A DNA stretch of 64,000 nt from Musa acuminata AAA Group (taxonomy: Eukaryota > Streptophyta > Magnoliopsida > Zingiberales > Musaceae), in NCBI RefSeq assembly GCF_036884655.1, contig NC_088357.1:4703001-4767000 (forward strand), in the 5' to 3' direction. The notes under the pieces were generated by a model. It worked only from the letters and a program-made list of their open reading frames with translations. It had not been told where the DNA came from and did no database searches. Positions 1 to 12,800 of the stretch are shown in pieces. How positions within the stretch are numbered: position 1 is the stretch's first letter; each line of letters starts with the position of its first letter. A program made the translations under genes and the position numbers.

Positions 1-878
1 CCTGATACCACAGGAAAAAGAATATGTTTTTAGTTACTTTTAGTAAGACTTGTACATGTTTTGGTTGACCTGACCTGATGTTCAACTAACCTGGTCCATT
101 TGTTCAAACATGATAAAAAATCATGTCTGCCTAGTATGTTGGTTGGATCGAATTGATACCTTTTGTTATGATATATAAACAAAGTGCCACCCAATAAATA
201 GGCCCACAAATAATAACTTGGGCCTAATGACTTTGTATTATGTTGGATTAATTGGTAATGCTTGATTGGTTACAAATAATAACTTGGGCCTGATCACCTT
301 CGATAACATGGTTTAACGTCCATTTATCTAAGTAATTGTGGCAGTAGGTTCATCGGATTTTGTCATAGCAAAAATACACATGGTCTCAATTAAAATAAGC
401 ATAATTGAATAAGCAAACCTTTTCATCTAAAAGTATCTTTTACCACTTGCATATGTATGTAGCACTTAATGTGTGTTTATCTGTATGCACAAAGCACATT
501 TTGGTTAGTACATATTGGTTTGTCACATCACCAACATGCTTCCTCGGTGTAAATTTTGGAACTTCTCTCTGGTTTGACTAGAGAAAAAAAGTGAATATCT
601 TGATTCTTGTTTGCATAGAATAATCTTTATTTAAGCAATTTCAATCAGAAATTCAATAATGATGTTAAAAATTAAATCAACATATGTAATGTACTTGTAG
701 GGTCAGAATTTGTACATTTGGTTACAAAAAGATTAGTCATCTCCCTTCTCATATATATATTTTTTGAGTTACTTTATCAATTATTAACAAGGAAAAAGCA
801 CATGGTTGTTATGTTAAATTTGCTTCTTTAATGTTGAAACAATTGGTTTTTATTTCTTTTATATCACTAAGTTTTAAG

Positions 879-3800
879 ATCTCTTATTCATCATGGAGTG
901 GTGTCTTCAGGAGGTTGCGGGTGAGTGTTGAGCATGATCTGGGGGGAACTGATGCTTCTCCAAAAACAATAAGATTTTTCGTACCTTACTGGATTCAGAA
1001 TGATTCATCAGTGCCACTTTCATATCGCATTGTAGAGGTGGAACCAGTGGACAGCTCCGATGCTGATTCTCTATTAATTTCTAGAGCAGTTAAATCTGCA
1101 AAGTTTTCCATGAGAAGCTCCTCAAAGTCTTTTGATAGAAGAAATTCTAATACAAGGAGAAACATTCAGATATATGATGTTATCGAGGATATTAGTTCAA
1201 AATTCGTTATGTTCTCTCCACAGGATTTTATGAACCGTAGTGGCAGTATGTCGTTTCAGTCTCGTGGCAGCAGTACTTGTACCTCACGAGTAGGAATATC
1301 TATTGCTGTCAGCCACTGTGATAAGTACAGTCTTGGAATCTCTCTTCTTGAGCTTGAAAGCAAGGTTATAATGATCTCTATACATGTGTTTTTAATCTGT
1401 GATTTTAGAGAAGTTGATATTGTTATTGCTTATACTTTGTCTTAAGCTTTGATGATTAATGACATGAAATCTTTTACAGGAGCGGGTTGATTTTAATGCA
1501 TTTGCTTCTGATGGATCATATTACAGGTTATCAGCACAACTTAAGATGGCTTCTGACAGAACCAAGGTTCTTTCTCATTCTTTTTATATATTTGGCATAT
1601 TATACAGGATCATCTGGGACTGACAAACCCATCTGAACTGACTAGTTCCTGGTTATCATGAATCTTTTTGTATCTGGAACAACCAAAGCAATCAATGTCA
1701 AACCTCAGTTGATTTAGGTTGTAAAATCAGGCCTTGTTGATCAATGTAATTCTATTAATAAGAAAAGAAAAGCTAAAGAACCATTCTCTTTCTTTTCCTT
1801 CATGTTAGAGGGCGATGATGTGAAGCATATGTGAAGTTTATAGTTTATTAGTCTAAGACCAGTTTCCTTTGGACAGGTACAATATTGTTATACTATTTGG
1901 TATCATTTAATAAATTAATAAAATAATAAAAATGAATAGTATATGCATAGGTATCCAGTTATGTTCTAATACGAATAGTTGGTCATGTCGGTAAATACTG
2001 GTCAATAATATTAATCTTGACTTTTTTAAAAACTTTGTCTATGTGATTTTGTGACTTCTCCTATGTGATAATAATAACTAGCGGCAACTTAGTTTAATGT
2101 TTCAAAATCCAAACAATATCCATTCCAATTATTAAACCATAAATAACACTGATTTGATCACTATGATATCAATTGATGGAAGTAACCATATTGATAGTTA
2201 ATCCTACTTTTCTTGACAAGTACTTATTAATCAGATTATTCTAAATTGGCTCTAATGGTTCCCAACTTGAATTTATAGTTTTGTATGTGTACTCTCACTT
2301 TAACATCTAGGTCCTTCCAATACAACATGATATATTTGATAACTAACAGCAGCTCATTTTTGAATTGAGACAATCAAGATTTACACCACTTTTATATGGG
2401 CTTCTCCATTTATAAAATTCTTGCATTGTCAAATCGACTTTAGTTTGCCATTTCTTGGATAAGGTTTGCGGATTAGTAAACAAATGTGGAATAACACCAA
2501 TGAAGAAGTAGTTGTTGAACAAAAGCATGAGTTTCTAAATTGACACTTCTATAATCCATAATTCAGGCTATTTTTAACTCTTGATAAAATTATTTTTATT
2601 ATTTTATTCTATAATCCATAAAATTATTTTTATTAATTTGAACAAAAGCACGACCTGTTTCGGTGATCTATTGAATCTGTACATACTAGTCAATACTAGC
2701 ACACCGTCTTGTCACGGATAAATCTATACATAGGGTGTTCGATGTAATGTTTATGTATATCTGTGTTTTTCGATTTTATTCATGTCTTTCACAGCATGTA
2801 GTGAGCTTGTAGTACGCTTGATAGTCTTATTTTGATTAACTTTTGTAATCGTTTGAGTCCTGTAAACACAGGTTATGTGTAGGCATCGCGTGGAGGCAAA
2901 ACTATCCAAAAATAGGTCATCTAGGTAGTTATTTTAGGGGTTTTTCTAGCTCCGTAGAGTAGTGCAAAGTGTCAGCCAGTACATCGTTCTGGAGCTACCA
3001 GGGTGGCACATGACTAGATGGGCATTTGGGGTATTGTTTAGTTCGCTGCCTTATTTTGTAGCAGTGTCTTGTGGGCACTTGTGAAAACTTTTTGTTATGA
3101 CGAATCATCTTATTCCCTTTGCCGTTCAACCATTCAAAACTTTCGAAGTCTATGTTTGTAATTTGCATTGCCTATTAAGTGTTTGTTGAAATGTCTGCTT
3201 GTGATACCCCGAGTTAAATTCTTTCTCTAACCCATTTTATCTTTTGTAAGTCCTTATGGGACCATAAGAGGTTTTGGGGAGGCTAAACTTTTGCGGGTGG
3301 GCACACAAGGGTGCCACACGACTTATGCAAGGGCTTGTATATGAAAGGTGGACTGTTTGTGGCCATCCCAAGTCAACTGAAACTTAATATTATGGAGCAT
3401 GAAAACTTTCTCTATGGCATGGGAGGGATACGTTTGTAGGAGGCTGAAGTGTGTAGTAGGTTCGGCATATTACTAGTCCTCGAGAGGTGCAACTGGGCTA
3501 TATTAGCAATGAGTCATAATCTAATAAGTGCGTTCGCGGTGGCAGAACAGTGCACGATTTGTTCAGCAACGCAAAGTAGTCCAAGGGGATAGTGGCTTCC
3601 AAAACTTCTAAAGGAAAGGACGTGAAGAGGAAAGTTGCTCTAACTGGATAGATATCCAGGAGAGAAGTCTTGGTTCTCTAGAAGGAGAATCATGTACAAC
3701 AGACCGCACATATTGAGGGGTACCTCAAGACAACTCCATAAAGCTCAATGGACCGAACGAGCGGTAAGGAGTCGTTGAATGATCTCGTACGAGGTAAAGT

Positions 3801-6800
3801 GTTGGACACATTATGAGATCAAGTGGGGGAGCGACCCTAGGCAACACCAAACAAATGCACACTTAAAGTCATCAAACTCAATAGAGGATTAACTCATAAA
3901 ATGGTGGGCGCGAGGGCCACTAGTCAACTCAATGGAAATCAAGGAGTGGAGTAACTTGGGTGAAGTGCCCAAGTCGCTTGAAGGGAGTCCACATAGAACA
4001 TAGAGCATGAAGCGGAGACACGAAGCTTTCCTTGGATAAAGGTCAAGGATATGAACTCTTGTAGAGGTAAGAGCGAGATCATGTCATTCCATGGGTCTCT
4101 CGTTTTGATAAAGTAGACTCATCTTACATGGTGGCAAAGTCGAAGGAAGCTTCAAGGCACATGCACCTTATCTCGACAAAGCAATTGATAGAGGGATTAA
4201 GGCTACTCAACTTGCCGAGACGAAGTTTGGGTCAAAAGGCCTTGGCACGTGGGAAGATAACATAAAGGTGGGTACTCTTGAAGAATATGCTGCAGTGCTG
4301 TCATTCGAGTTGTCGCAAAAGAAGCTATGTGCAGTGGAGATTATGCTAGGGGCAAGGGTCCAAGATTCAAACATTGACGCACCAATTTCAACGAAGCCAG
4401 TGGATTTCGAGAGTTCCTGGGCGATGGACTATCCTAGAGTTGCACTTCATTTGTGTGTGACCCAAGAGTTGGTGGACAAAGATCGATTACTAAAAGAGCG
4501 AACACAATCGAATGTGTTGGAGATCTTGCGTTGTGCTAGCAGAGGCCACACATGGAGAGATCACAGTCAAAGTTCATCCCACAAAGATCAGAATACAATG
4601 AAGATGTCACCAAGAGGCGACATGGTGTAGCGAATTGTGGTGGAATAGTTTAAGGCAATGCGACACACAAGTCCCATGAGGGACTTGATCATACAGAGGT
4701 ATAATCAAGAGATATTGTCACGCCCCCAAAAATATCCATTATATTTAAAATCTTTCGTCACAACTAACCCAGGATCCAAACACACATTTGAGGTCACTAA
4801 GAAAACATTCAGATCAAAAATTTCACTTCTATAATCTACCAATTCATAACCCTATACAATTCATAAACATAGCACACATCACTCGATAATTCATACAATC
4901 TAAACTCGACTCATCAAAATAAAAACCACAATATAAATCCACAAGTGGGGAAATCCATGCAGTCACCACAATCATCGATTTACCATAAGTTCATATCATT
5001 ACACAATTTTAATTTAACATTCCAAAACCCTATACATGAGGGATCCTTCAACTTACACAAAATCCACAGGTTTAGATTTATAGTCACATTTCATTAGATG
5101 CAAGGTAGCTTATACACAACTACATATATGCTAACAAAAGTTCTGCCCAACGTCTTCTAAACTTTCCACTGCCCCAGCCCATTCTTAACATTTAAGCAAG
5201 CGATACGCTATCCTGAAAAATTTATCAACAAACGGGGTGAGCATAAAGAGCTCAGCAAGTGACTAACATATCCATAACAAAATAGTACAATTTCCAAGAG
5301 ATACAGTATCAAAACACAAAAGCAGAATATACGATTTCGTATACATAATATCATTAAGAGCAGAATCATAATTGTCCTTTTTAATCATACATATTTGGTT
5401 CCAGACAGATGGGGCATAGAGTAATTGGAGCATATCAGAAACAAAGGAAACATATCGGAGCTTATCAATGGCATATAAAATGTTCCAGAACACATCAACG
5501 ATCTATGGAACATTACGAAGCAAACTCAATAGTGAATGAAGCATTTCAGAGCATATCAAACTCATATGTCGTACAGAAGCTCAAACGTCGTCCTTGACGT
5601 TGCAATCATATCATACTTATCCAGAGCACGAACAAAAATAACTCACCAAAACTCTGGATGTCATATCAAACATATAGAGGGTGTAGTGGGATCTCAGTCA
5701 GAATGTGATTCATCCATTTCTGAATGACCACCTGACAAAAGTCTCCCACGTCTGGGAGCTCCATCCACCCACGTCTAGGTGAAGTCAGAGGGGGCCGGCA
5801 GAGCATCGCAGGCTCTATGCATAACTCCCTTTACCATTTCTGGCAAAGGTTCACAACTCCCTTTACCATTTCTGGCAAAGGTTCACAACTCCCTTTACCA
5901 TTTCTGGCAAAGGTTCACAACTCCCTTTACCATTTCTGGCAAAGGTTCACAACTCCCTTTACCATTTCTGGCAAAGGTTCACATTATCCCACACACCAGA
6001 GTACAAGAAGGCAGTTTCAACAATAAGCAGCATATAACGGAAGCACACGCGGAACAACCAAACGTACATGTGCCTTTTCAAAAACAATGATGCAAGGAAC
6101 AAATCTCTCACAAAAGTATTCATTTTAGGAAAGAATTGAAAGCAAGAGTGTACAGGGATTCCAAGCAATCATAATCAGCTCAATTCCAATAAGAAGGTTA
6201 GACAAATTCAGATATCCAAAGGAATGGAACCAAATACGCGAAATCAACCAAAGCTCGATTTCGGACAGAATTCCAGTGGCACATCAAACAAATATTTTAG
6301 AATAACAATTATGCTCCAATACCCATAATAAGGCTACGGTCGAATCATATATCAATCTATATTAAGATGGAACAGATTTCATATGAAACAGGGCTCCCAA
6401 CACTGAGTTACCTCTGATTTGGTAACACAAGGTCAAAATCACAATCACTGTGTTACAGAATTTATAGGGTCGGAATCAACAGACGATAGGGTGGGCAATT
6501 AAACTCCAAAATTTTCAAACTATATGTCAAAAGAGAGAATTTCAAGTCTACTTTCAAATAAAATCAGTTTGATACAAATCAGAATTTTCAACAGGGAGTT
6601 ATAGGCGTTTTAGTATCGAAAGGTCAGAAATCAGAACTCTGTTTTACAGCGTCTATAGGCTCTTTTGAAACAAATTTTTGGGTAAGTATTCGGTGTCCAA
6701 AATCTACAAAATCGGTGTCAAAAGAAACACATACGAGTCTAATTCCAAACAAAATAGTTCCTGCCTGAATTCTCATTCTATATTAAAACTTATAGCCGAA

Positions 6801-9800
6801 ACAGTGCTTAGGGGTCAGTTTACCGAAAGACTTTCAGAATCCATGGTTTAAGTCCAAAGAGAGATATATCAGTTTCTAAATAGAAATCTTCCAATTTATT
6901 TTGAATCAACATAAAAACAGAGTCAAATACTTATGTAGGATGGGGTTAGAACACTTGCCTTTGCAAATTTTGACCCGAAGATCCAAAGAAGGTGCCAACC
7001 CAAATCCTTCTACTTTTCCTCCGTGTCCTCTCTCTGTTTCGTTTTGTGCTCCCGTTTTCTTCCTTTCTTCGCAACTACACCACGTGTCGAACATCGAGGC
7101 ACAGTCACCTGCTCTCTCTTACTCTCATTCCTTCTTTTTCTTTCCCAAACGCAGCTGTCACAGCCGCCGTCGCTGCCGCTGCCACAATCGCAGCCACGAC
7201 CGCAACTGCGGTCACAACCGCAGCCCCCTTCCACTGCACTATTTCCTTCTTCCCTTCTCTCGTTCCTACTCTTTCTCTTTCCCAAAAGCAGCTACTGCAG
7301 CTACTGCAGCCACCACACTCGCAGCCTCTTCTTCCTCCCCTGCTCATCTTCCTCTCCTTCTTCTCTTCCAACTGCAGCTGCCATCGCCGCAGCCGTAGCC
7401 CCTTCTCTTCTTCCTCTCCTTCCCTTCTTCCTTTCTCTTCTTCTTCCTTTCCTTCTCTTCTTTCCCAGCTGCATGCTGCAGTCGCAGCCTCAGCCACGGC
7501 CACAGCCTTTTCTTCCTCCCCTGCTCATCTTCCTCTCCTTCTTCTCTTCCAACTGCAGCTGCCATCGCCGCAGCCGCAGCCCCTTCTCTTCTTCCTCTCC
7601 TTCCCTTCTTCCTTTCTCTTCTTCTTTCCCTGCCACAGCTGCAGCTGCCACAACCGCAGCCGCAGCTACTTTCTTCCCTTCTCCTCTTCCTTTTCCTTCC
7701 TTTCTTCTTCTTCTCTTCTTCTCCTTCCTCCCCTTCTTCTCCCCGACGTCACCCACACCCTCTCCTCTGTTTCGTCTGCAGGAAACAGAGGTATCACAAC
7801 CTCTTCCCCTGCTTCCTCTTCCTCTTCTCTTCCTCTTCTTCTTCTTCTCCTCTTCGAACGCCCCACAGCTTCTCGCTGCAGCCCTCGCTGCAGCCACCTC
7901 CTCTTCTTCTTCTTCTCCTTCTTCTTCTTCTCTTCTCCCTCTTCTTCCTCTCTTCTTCCTCCTCTCTTCTTTTCCCTCTTCTTCTTCTTCTTCTTCTTCT
8001 TCTCTTCTCCCTCTTCTTCCTCTCTTCTTCTACCACTCTCCTTCTTGTCCTCACGCCCCACCGCTCTCTCTGTTTCTGGAAGAAACAGAGTGCGTGGGAG
8101 GCGGTGGGATAATACCGAATTTTCGGTTTTCCCTTTTTTTTTCTTTTTTGCAACTTAGCAGTTTAGTCCTTGTAATTTCTATATTTACATATAGGTCCTC
8201 CAATTTACATATAAATCTTTATTAATAGTTTTTAAAAGCGAGGGATATTACACTCTCCCCCCCTTAAAAGAAAATTTAGTCCTCTAAATTGATCATAGCT
8301 CAATCGATGAAAAGATGAGGATTATGATATCTCTATTTCCTCCTCCTACTCTTAAATAGTTTCATCAATACAATACAATTACATAATTATCCACGAACGA
8401 CCGAAATATTCTCCTCCTTGATCCTCAATAGACGGTAACCCGACATTCAAGCAATTTTTCTAAAAATACTTGCGCACCCTACAGTTAATCAAGCAAGTCG
8501 TTACTTCAGGAAATACTCATTTTTGATTGTCACCTGATTCAATTGTCTATAATCATTACAAAGCCTCAATGTTCCATACATCTTTTTAACTGACACCGGA
8601 GCACCCCATGATGAAATATTAAGCCAAATAAAATCCTCATTTAATAATCCTTGTAGTTGCTTTTCCAATTCCACTTACTCAAATGATATCTTTCTGTAGA
8701 GAGGCTTAGATATTGGGATTGTCCCAAGGACCAAATCAAAAGCAAGATCACATTTGGAGATAATCCAAACAAGTCATCCTGGGATACATTAGGCAAGGAG
8801 ATAAATAATGTCCAATACTCTCAAAATAAAAGATCGGCTGATCAAATATGCAAAAAGTGATCATTGGTTATATACCAATCCATACTGGTATGATAAGAAG
8901 ATAGCCAATCCATACCAAGTATAATATCATAACTCCAAATCTCTAGGAGAACTAAATCAGCAAAGTTCAAGTTCTCCAACAAAAATCAGACAAGAGGACC
9001 AGATTCAAGTTCGTTATCAAAGAATCTCCAATGATTGTACTTACATATAGCACATAATGTAGTGGTCTAGGTTGAATACCCAAGTGATAGGCAAAATATT
9101 CCGAATCAAATCATAGATGGGACCCATGGTCAAACAAATATTTGCATTCTTTCATAAACATATATAATACCTTTGACCACTAATTCATAAGTTTCAGAAT
9201 CATATTCAGTAATAGCATACACTCTGACATGGGCTGATGATTTATGAGGCAGTGACTCTTTCTTATTGTTCAAAGGGCAGTCTTTTATTTTATGATCCAA
9301 CTTTCTACAAGCAAAATAGACTCCAATCACCCGAAACACAAATTTGTTTCATAATTTAACTTATAATTCACACATGATTAAGTCTTTTATGGTGACTTCC
9401 CATTTCAAATCCAAATGCCTTGACCCTCTTGTTATTATTTTCTGATTCATTTCCAATCATATTTTTATTGGTAACTTGTCCTTATCATCTTGCCACTGAT
9501 CTCCAAAAATTCTTTTCATTTTTCCCATTAATGATCAGCCTCTACATCCAATATAAGGTGGCAAAAGAAATCGTTTGATTATCAGAACAATTTTGTACAT
9601 CGAATATCTTCTCTATTCGCATCATCCATTTTTCTGCCACCAATGAAATTAGGTCCACTATGCTTCTGCTGCGCCACTCTGATTCAATATCCCAAATCAA
9701 TCCTTTCATTCCTCTTAATTAATCAGAAACAAATGAAATAGGAGGACCAAATGTCCTCGTCATCCCAGATTCCTAAATCATCAAAAGAACATTTTCTTTG

Positions 9801-12800
9801 ATCAATCTCTAAATGATAGTCAATAAACCTCAAAAAAACATAATATTCTTAGTGATTCTCAAATCATGCTCTGATACCACCTCTGTCACGCCCCCAAAAA
9901 TATCCATTATATTTAAAATCTTTCGTCACAACTAACCCAGGATCCAAACACACATTTGAGGTCACTAAGAAAACATTCAGATCAAAAATTTCACTTCTAT
10001 AATCTACCAATTCATAACCCTGTACAATTCATAAACATAGCACACATCACTCGATAATTCATACAATCTAAACTCGACTCATCAAAATAAAAACCACAAT
10101 ATAAATCCACAAGTGGGGAAATCCATGCAGTCACCACAATCATCGATTTACCATAAGTTCATATCATTACACAATTTTAATTTAACATTCCAAAACCCTA
10201 TACATGAGGGATCCTTCAACTTACACAAAATCCACAGGTTTAGATTTATAGTCACATTTCATTAGATGCAAGGTAGCTTATACACAACTACATATATGCT
10301 AACAAAAGTTCTGCCCAACGTCTTCTAAACTTTCCACTGCCCCAGCCCATTCTTAACATTTAAGCAAGCGATACGCTATCCTGAAAAATTTATCAACAAA
10401 CGGGGTGAGCATAAAGAGCTCAGCAAGTGACTAACATATCCATAACAAAATAGTACAATTTCCAAGAGATACAGTATCAAAACACAAAAGCAGAATATAC
10501 GATTTCGTATACATAATATCATTAAGAGCAGAATCATAATTGTCCTTTTTAATCATACATATTTGGTTCCAGACAGATGGGGCATAGAGTAATTGGAGCA
10601 TATCAGAAACAAAGGAAACATATCGGAGCTTATCAATGGCATATAAAATGTTCCAGAACACATCAACGATCTATGGAACATTACGAAGCAAACTCAATAG
10701 TGAATGAAGCATTTCAGAGCATATCAAACTCATATGTCGTACAGAAGCTCAAACGTCGTCCTTGACGTTGCAATCATATCATACTTATCCAGAGCACGAA
10801 CAAAAATAACTCACCAAAACTCTGGATGTCATATCAAACATATAGAGGGTGTAGTGGGATCTCAGTCAGAATGTGATTCATCCATTTCTGAATGACCACC
10901 TGACAAAAGTCTCCCACGTCTGGGAGCTCCATCCACCCACGTCTAGGTGAAGTCAGAGGGGGCCGGCAGAGCATCGCAGGCTCTATGCATAACTCCCTTT
11001 ACCATTTCTGGCAAAGGTTCACAACTCCCTTTACCATTTCTGGCAAAGGTTCACAACTCCCTTTACCATTTCTGGCAAAGGTTCACAACTCCCTTTACCA
11101 TTTCTGGCAAAGGTTCACAACTCCCTTTACCATTTCTGGCAAAGGTTCACATTATCCCACACACCAGAGTACAAGAAGGCAGTTTCAACAATAAGCAGCA
11201 TATAACGGAAGCACACGCGGAACAACCAAACGTACATGTGCCTTTTCAAAAACAATGATGCAAGGAACAAATCTCTCACAAAAGTATTCATTTTAGGAAA
11301 GAATTGAAAGCAAGAGTGTACAGGGATTCCAAGCAATCATAATCAGCTCAATTCCAATAAGAAGGTTAGACAAATTCAGATATCCAAAGGAATGGAACCA
11401 AATACGCGAAATCAACCAAAGCTCGATTTCGGACAGAATTCCAGTGGCACATCAAACAAATATTTTAGAATAACAATTATGCTCCAATACCCATAATAAG
11501 GCTACGGTCGAATCATATATCAATCTATATTAAGATGGAACAGATTTCATATGAAACAGGGCTCCCAACACTGAGTTACCTCTGATTTGGTAACACAAGG
11601 TCAAAATCACAATCACTGTGTTACAGAATTTATAGGGTCGGAATCAACAGACGATAGGGTGGGCAATTAAACTCCAAAATTTTCAAACTATATGTCAAAA
11701 GAGAGAATTTCAAGTCTACTTTCAAATAAAATCAGTTTGATACAAATCAGAATTTTCAACAGGGAGTTATAGGCGTTTTAGTATCGAAAGGTCAGAAATC
11801 AGAACTCTGTTTTACAGCGTCTATAGGCTCTTTTGAAACAAATTTTTGGGTAAGTATTCGGTGTCCAAAATCTACAAAATCGGTGTCAAAAGAAACACAT
11901 ACGAGTCTAATTCCAAACAAAATAGTTCCTGCCTGAATTCTCATTCTATATTAAAACTTATAGCCGAAACAGTGCTTAGGGGTCAGTTTACCGAAAGACT
12001 TTCAGAATCCATGGTTTAAGTCCAAAGAGAGATATATCAGTTTCTAAATAGAAATCTTCCAATTTATTTTGAATCAACATAAAAACAGAGTCAAATACTT
12101 ATGTAGGATGGGGTTAGAACACTTGCCTTTGCAAATTTTGACCCGAAGATCCAAAGAAGGTGCCAACCCAAATCCTTCTACTTTTCCTCCGTGTCCTCTC
12201 TCTGTTTCGTTTTGTGCTCCCGTTTTCTTCCTTTCTTCGCAACTACACCACGTGTCGAACATCGAGGCACAGTCACCTGCTCTCTCTTACTCTCATTCCT
12301 TCTTTTTCTTTCCCAAACGCAGCTGTCACAGCCGCCGTCGCTGCCGCTGCCACAATCGCAGCCACGACCGCAACTGCGGTCACAACCGCAGCCCCCTTCC
12401 ACTGCACTATTTCCTTCTTCCCTTCTCTCGTTCCTACTCTTTCTCTTTCCCAAAAGCAGCTACTGCAGCTACTGCAGCCACCACACTCGCAGCCTCTTCT
12501 TCCTCCCCTGCTCATCTTCCTCTCCTTCTTCTCTTCCAACTGCAGCTGCCATCGCCGCAGCCGTAGCCCCTTCTCTTCTTCCTCTCCTTCCCTTCTTCCT
12601 TTCTCTTCTTCTTCCTTTCCTTCTCTTCTTTCCCAGCTGCATGCTGCAGTCGCAGCCTCAGCCACGGCCACAGCCTTTTCTTCCTCCCCTGCTCATCTTC
12701 CTCTCCTTCTTCTCTTCCAACTGCAGCTGCCATCGCCGCAGCCGCAGCCCCTTCTCTTCTTCCTCTCCTTCCCTTCTTCCTTTCTCTTCTTCTTTCCCTG

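Larger units (their letters stand above)
4716..8252 (-). repeat. 3' LTR (element sense) of the young gypsy element
   Basis: Copy of 9884-13420, offset 5,168 bp, same length. It holds a five-copy 32-bp tandem repeat (5823-5982) and a pyrimidine tract over 1 kb (about 7011-8060). Open frames inside it are low-complexity and not genes. Confidence 0.95.

Noticed and set aside
4268..4630. 120-codon frame in the old element
   Set aside because: No gag-pol or other motif is present, and neighbouring element DNA is full of stops.
5823..5982. Regular 32-bp repeats, a CRISPR array
   Set aside because: The units abut with no spacers, the host is a plant and the repeat lies in an LTR.
6992..8225. Overlapping open frames up to 400 codons on both strands (and at 12160-13393)
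   Set aside because: They arise from a C/T-only tract inside the LTR; the peptides are low-complexity Ser/Leu/Phe or Arg/Glu/Lys with no domain.
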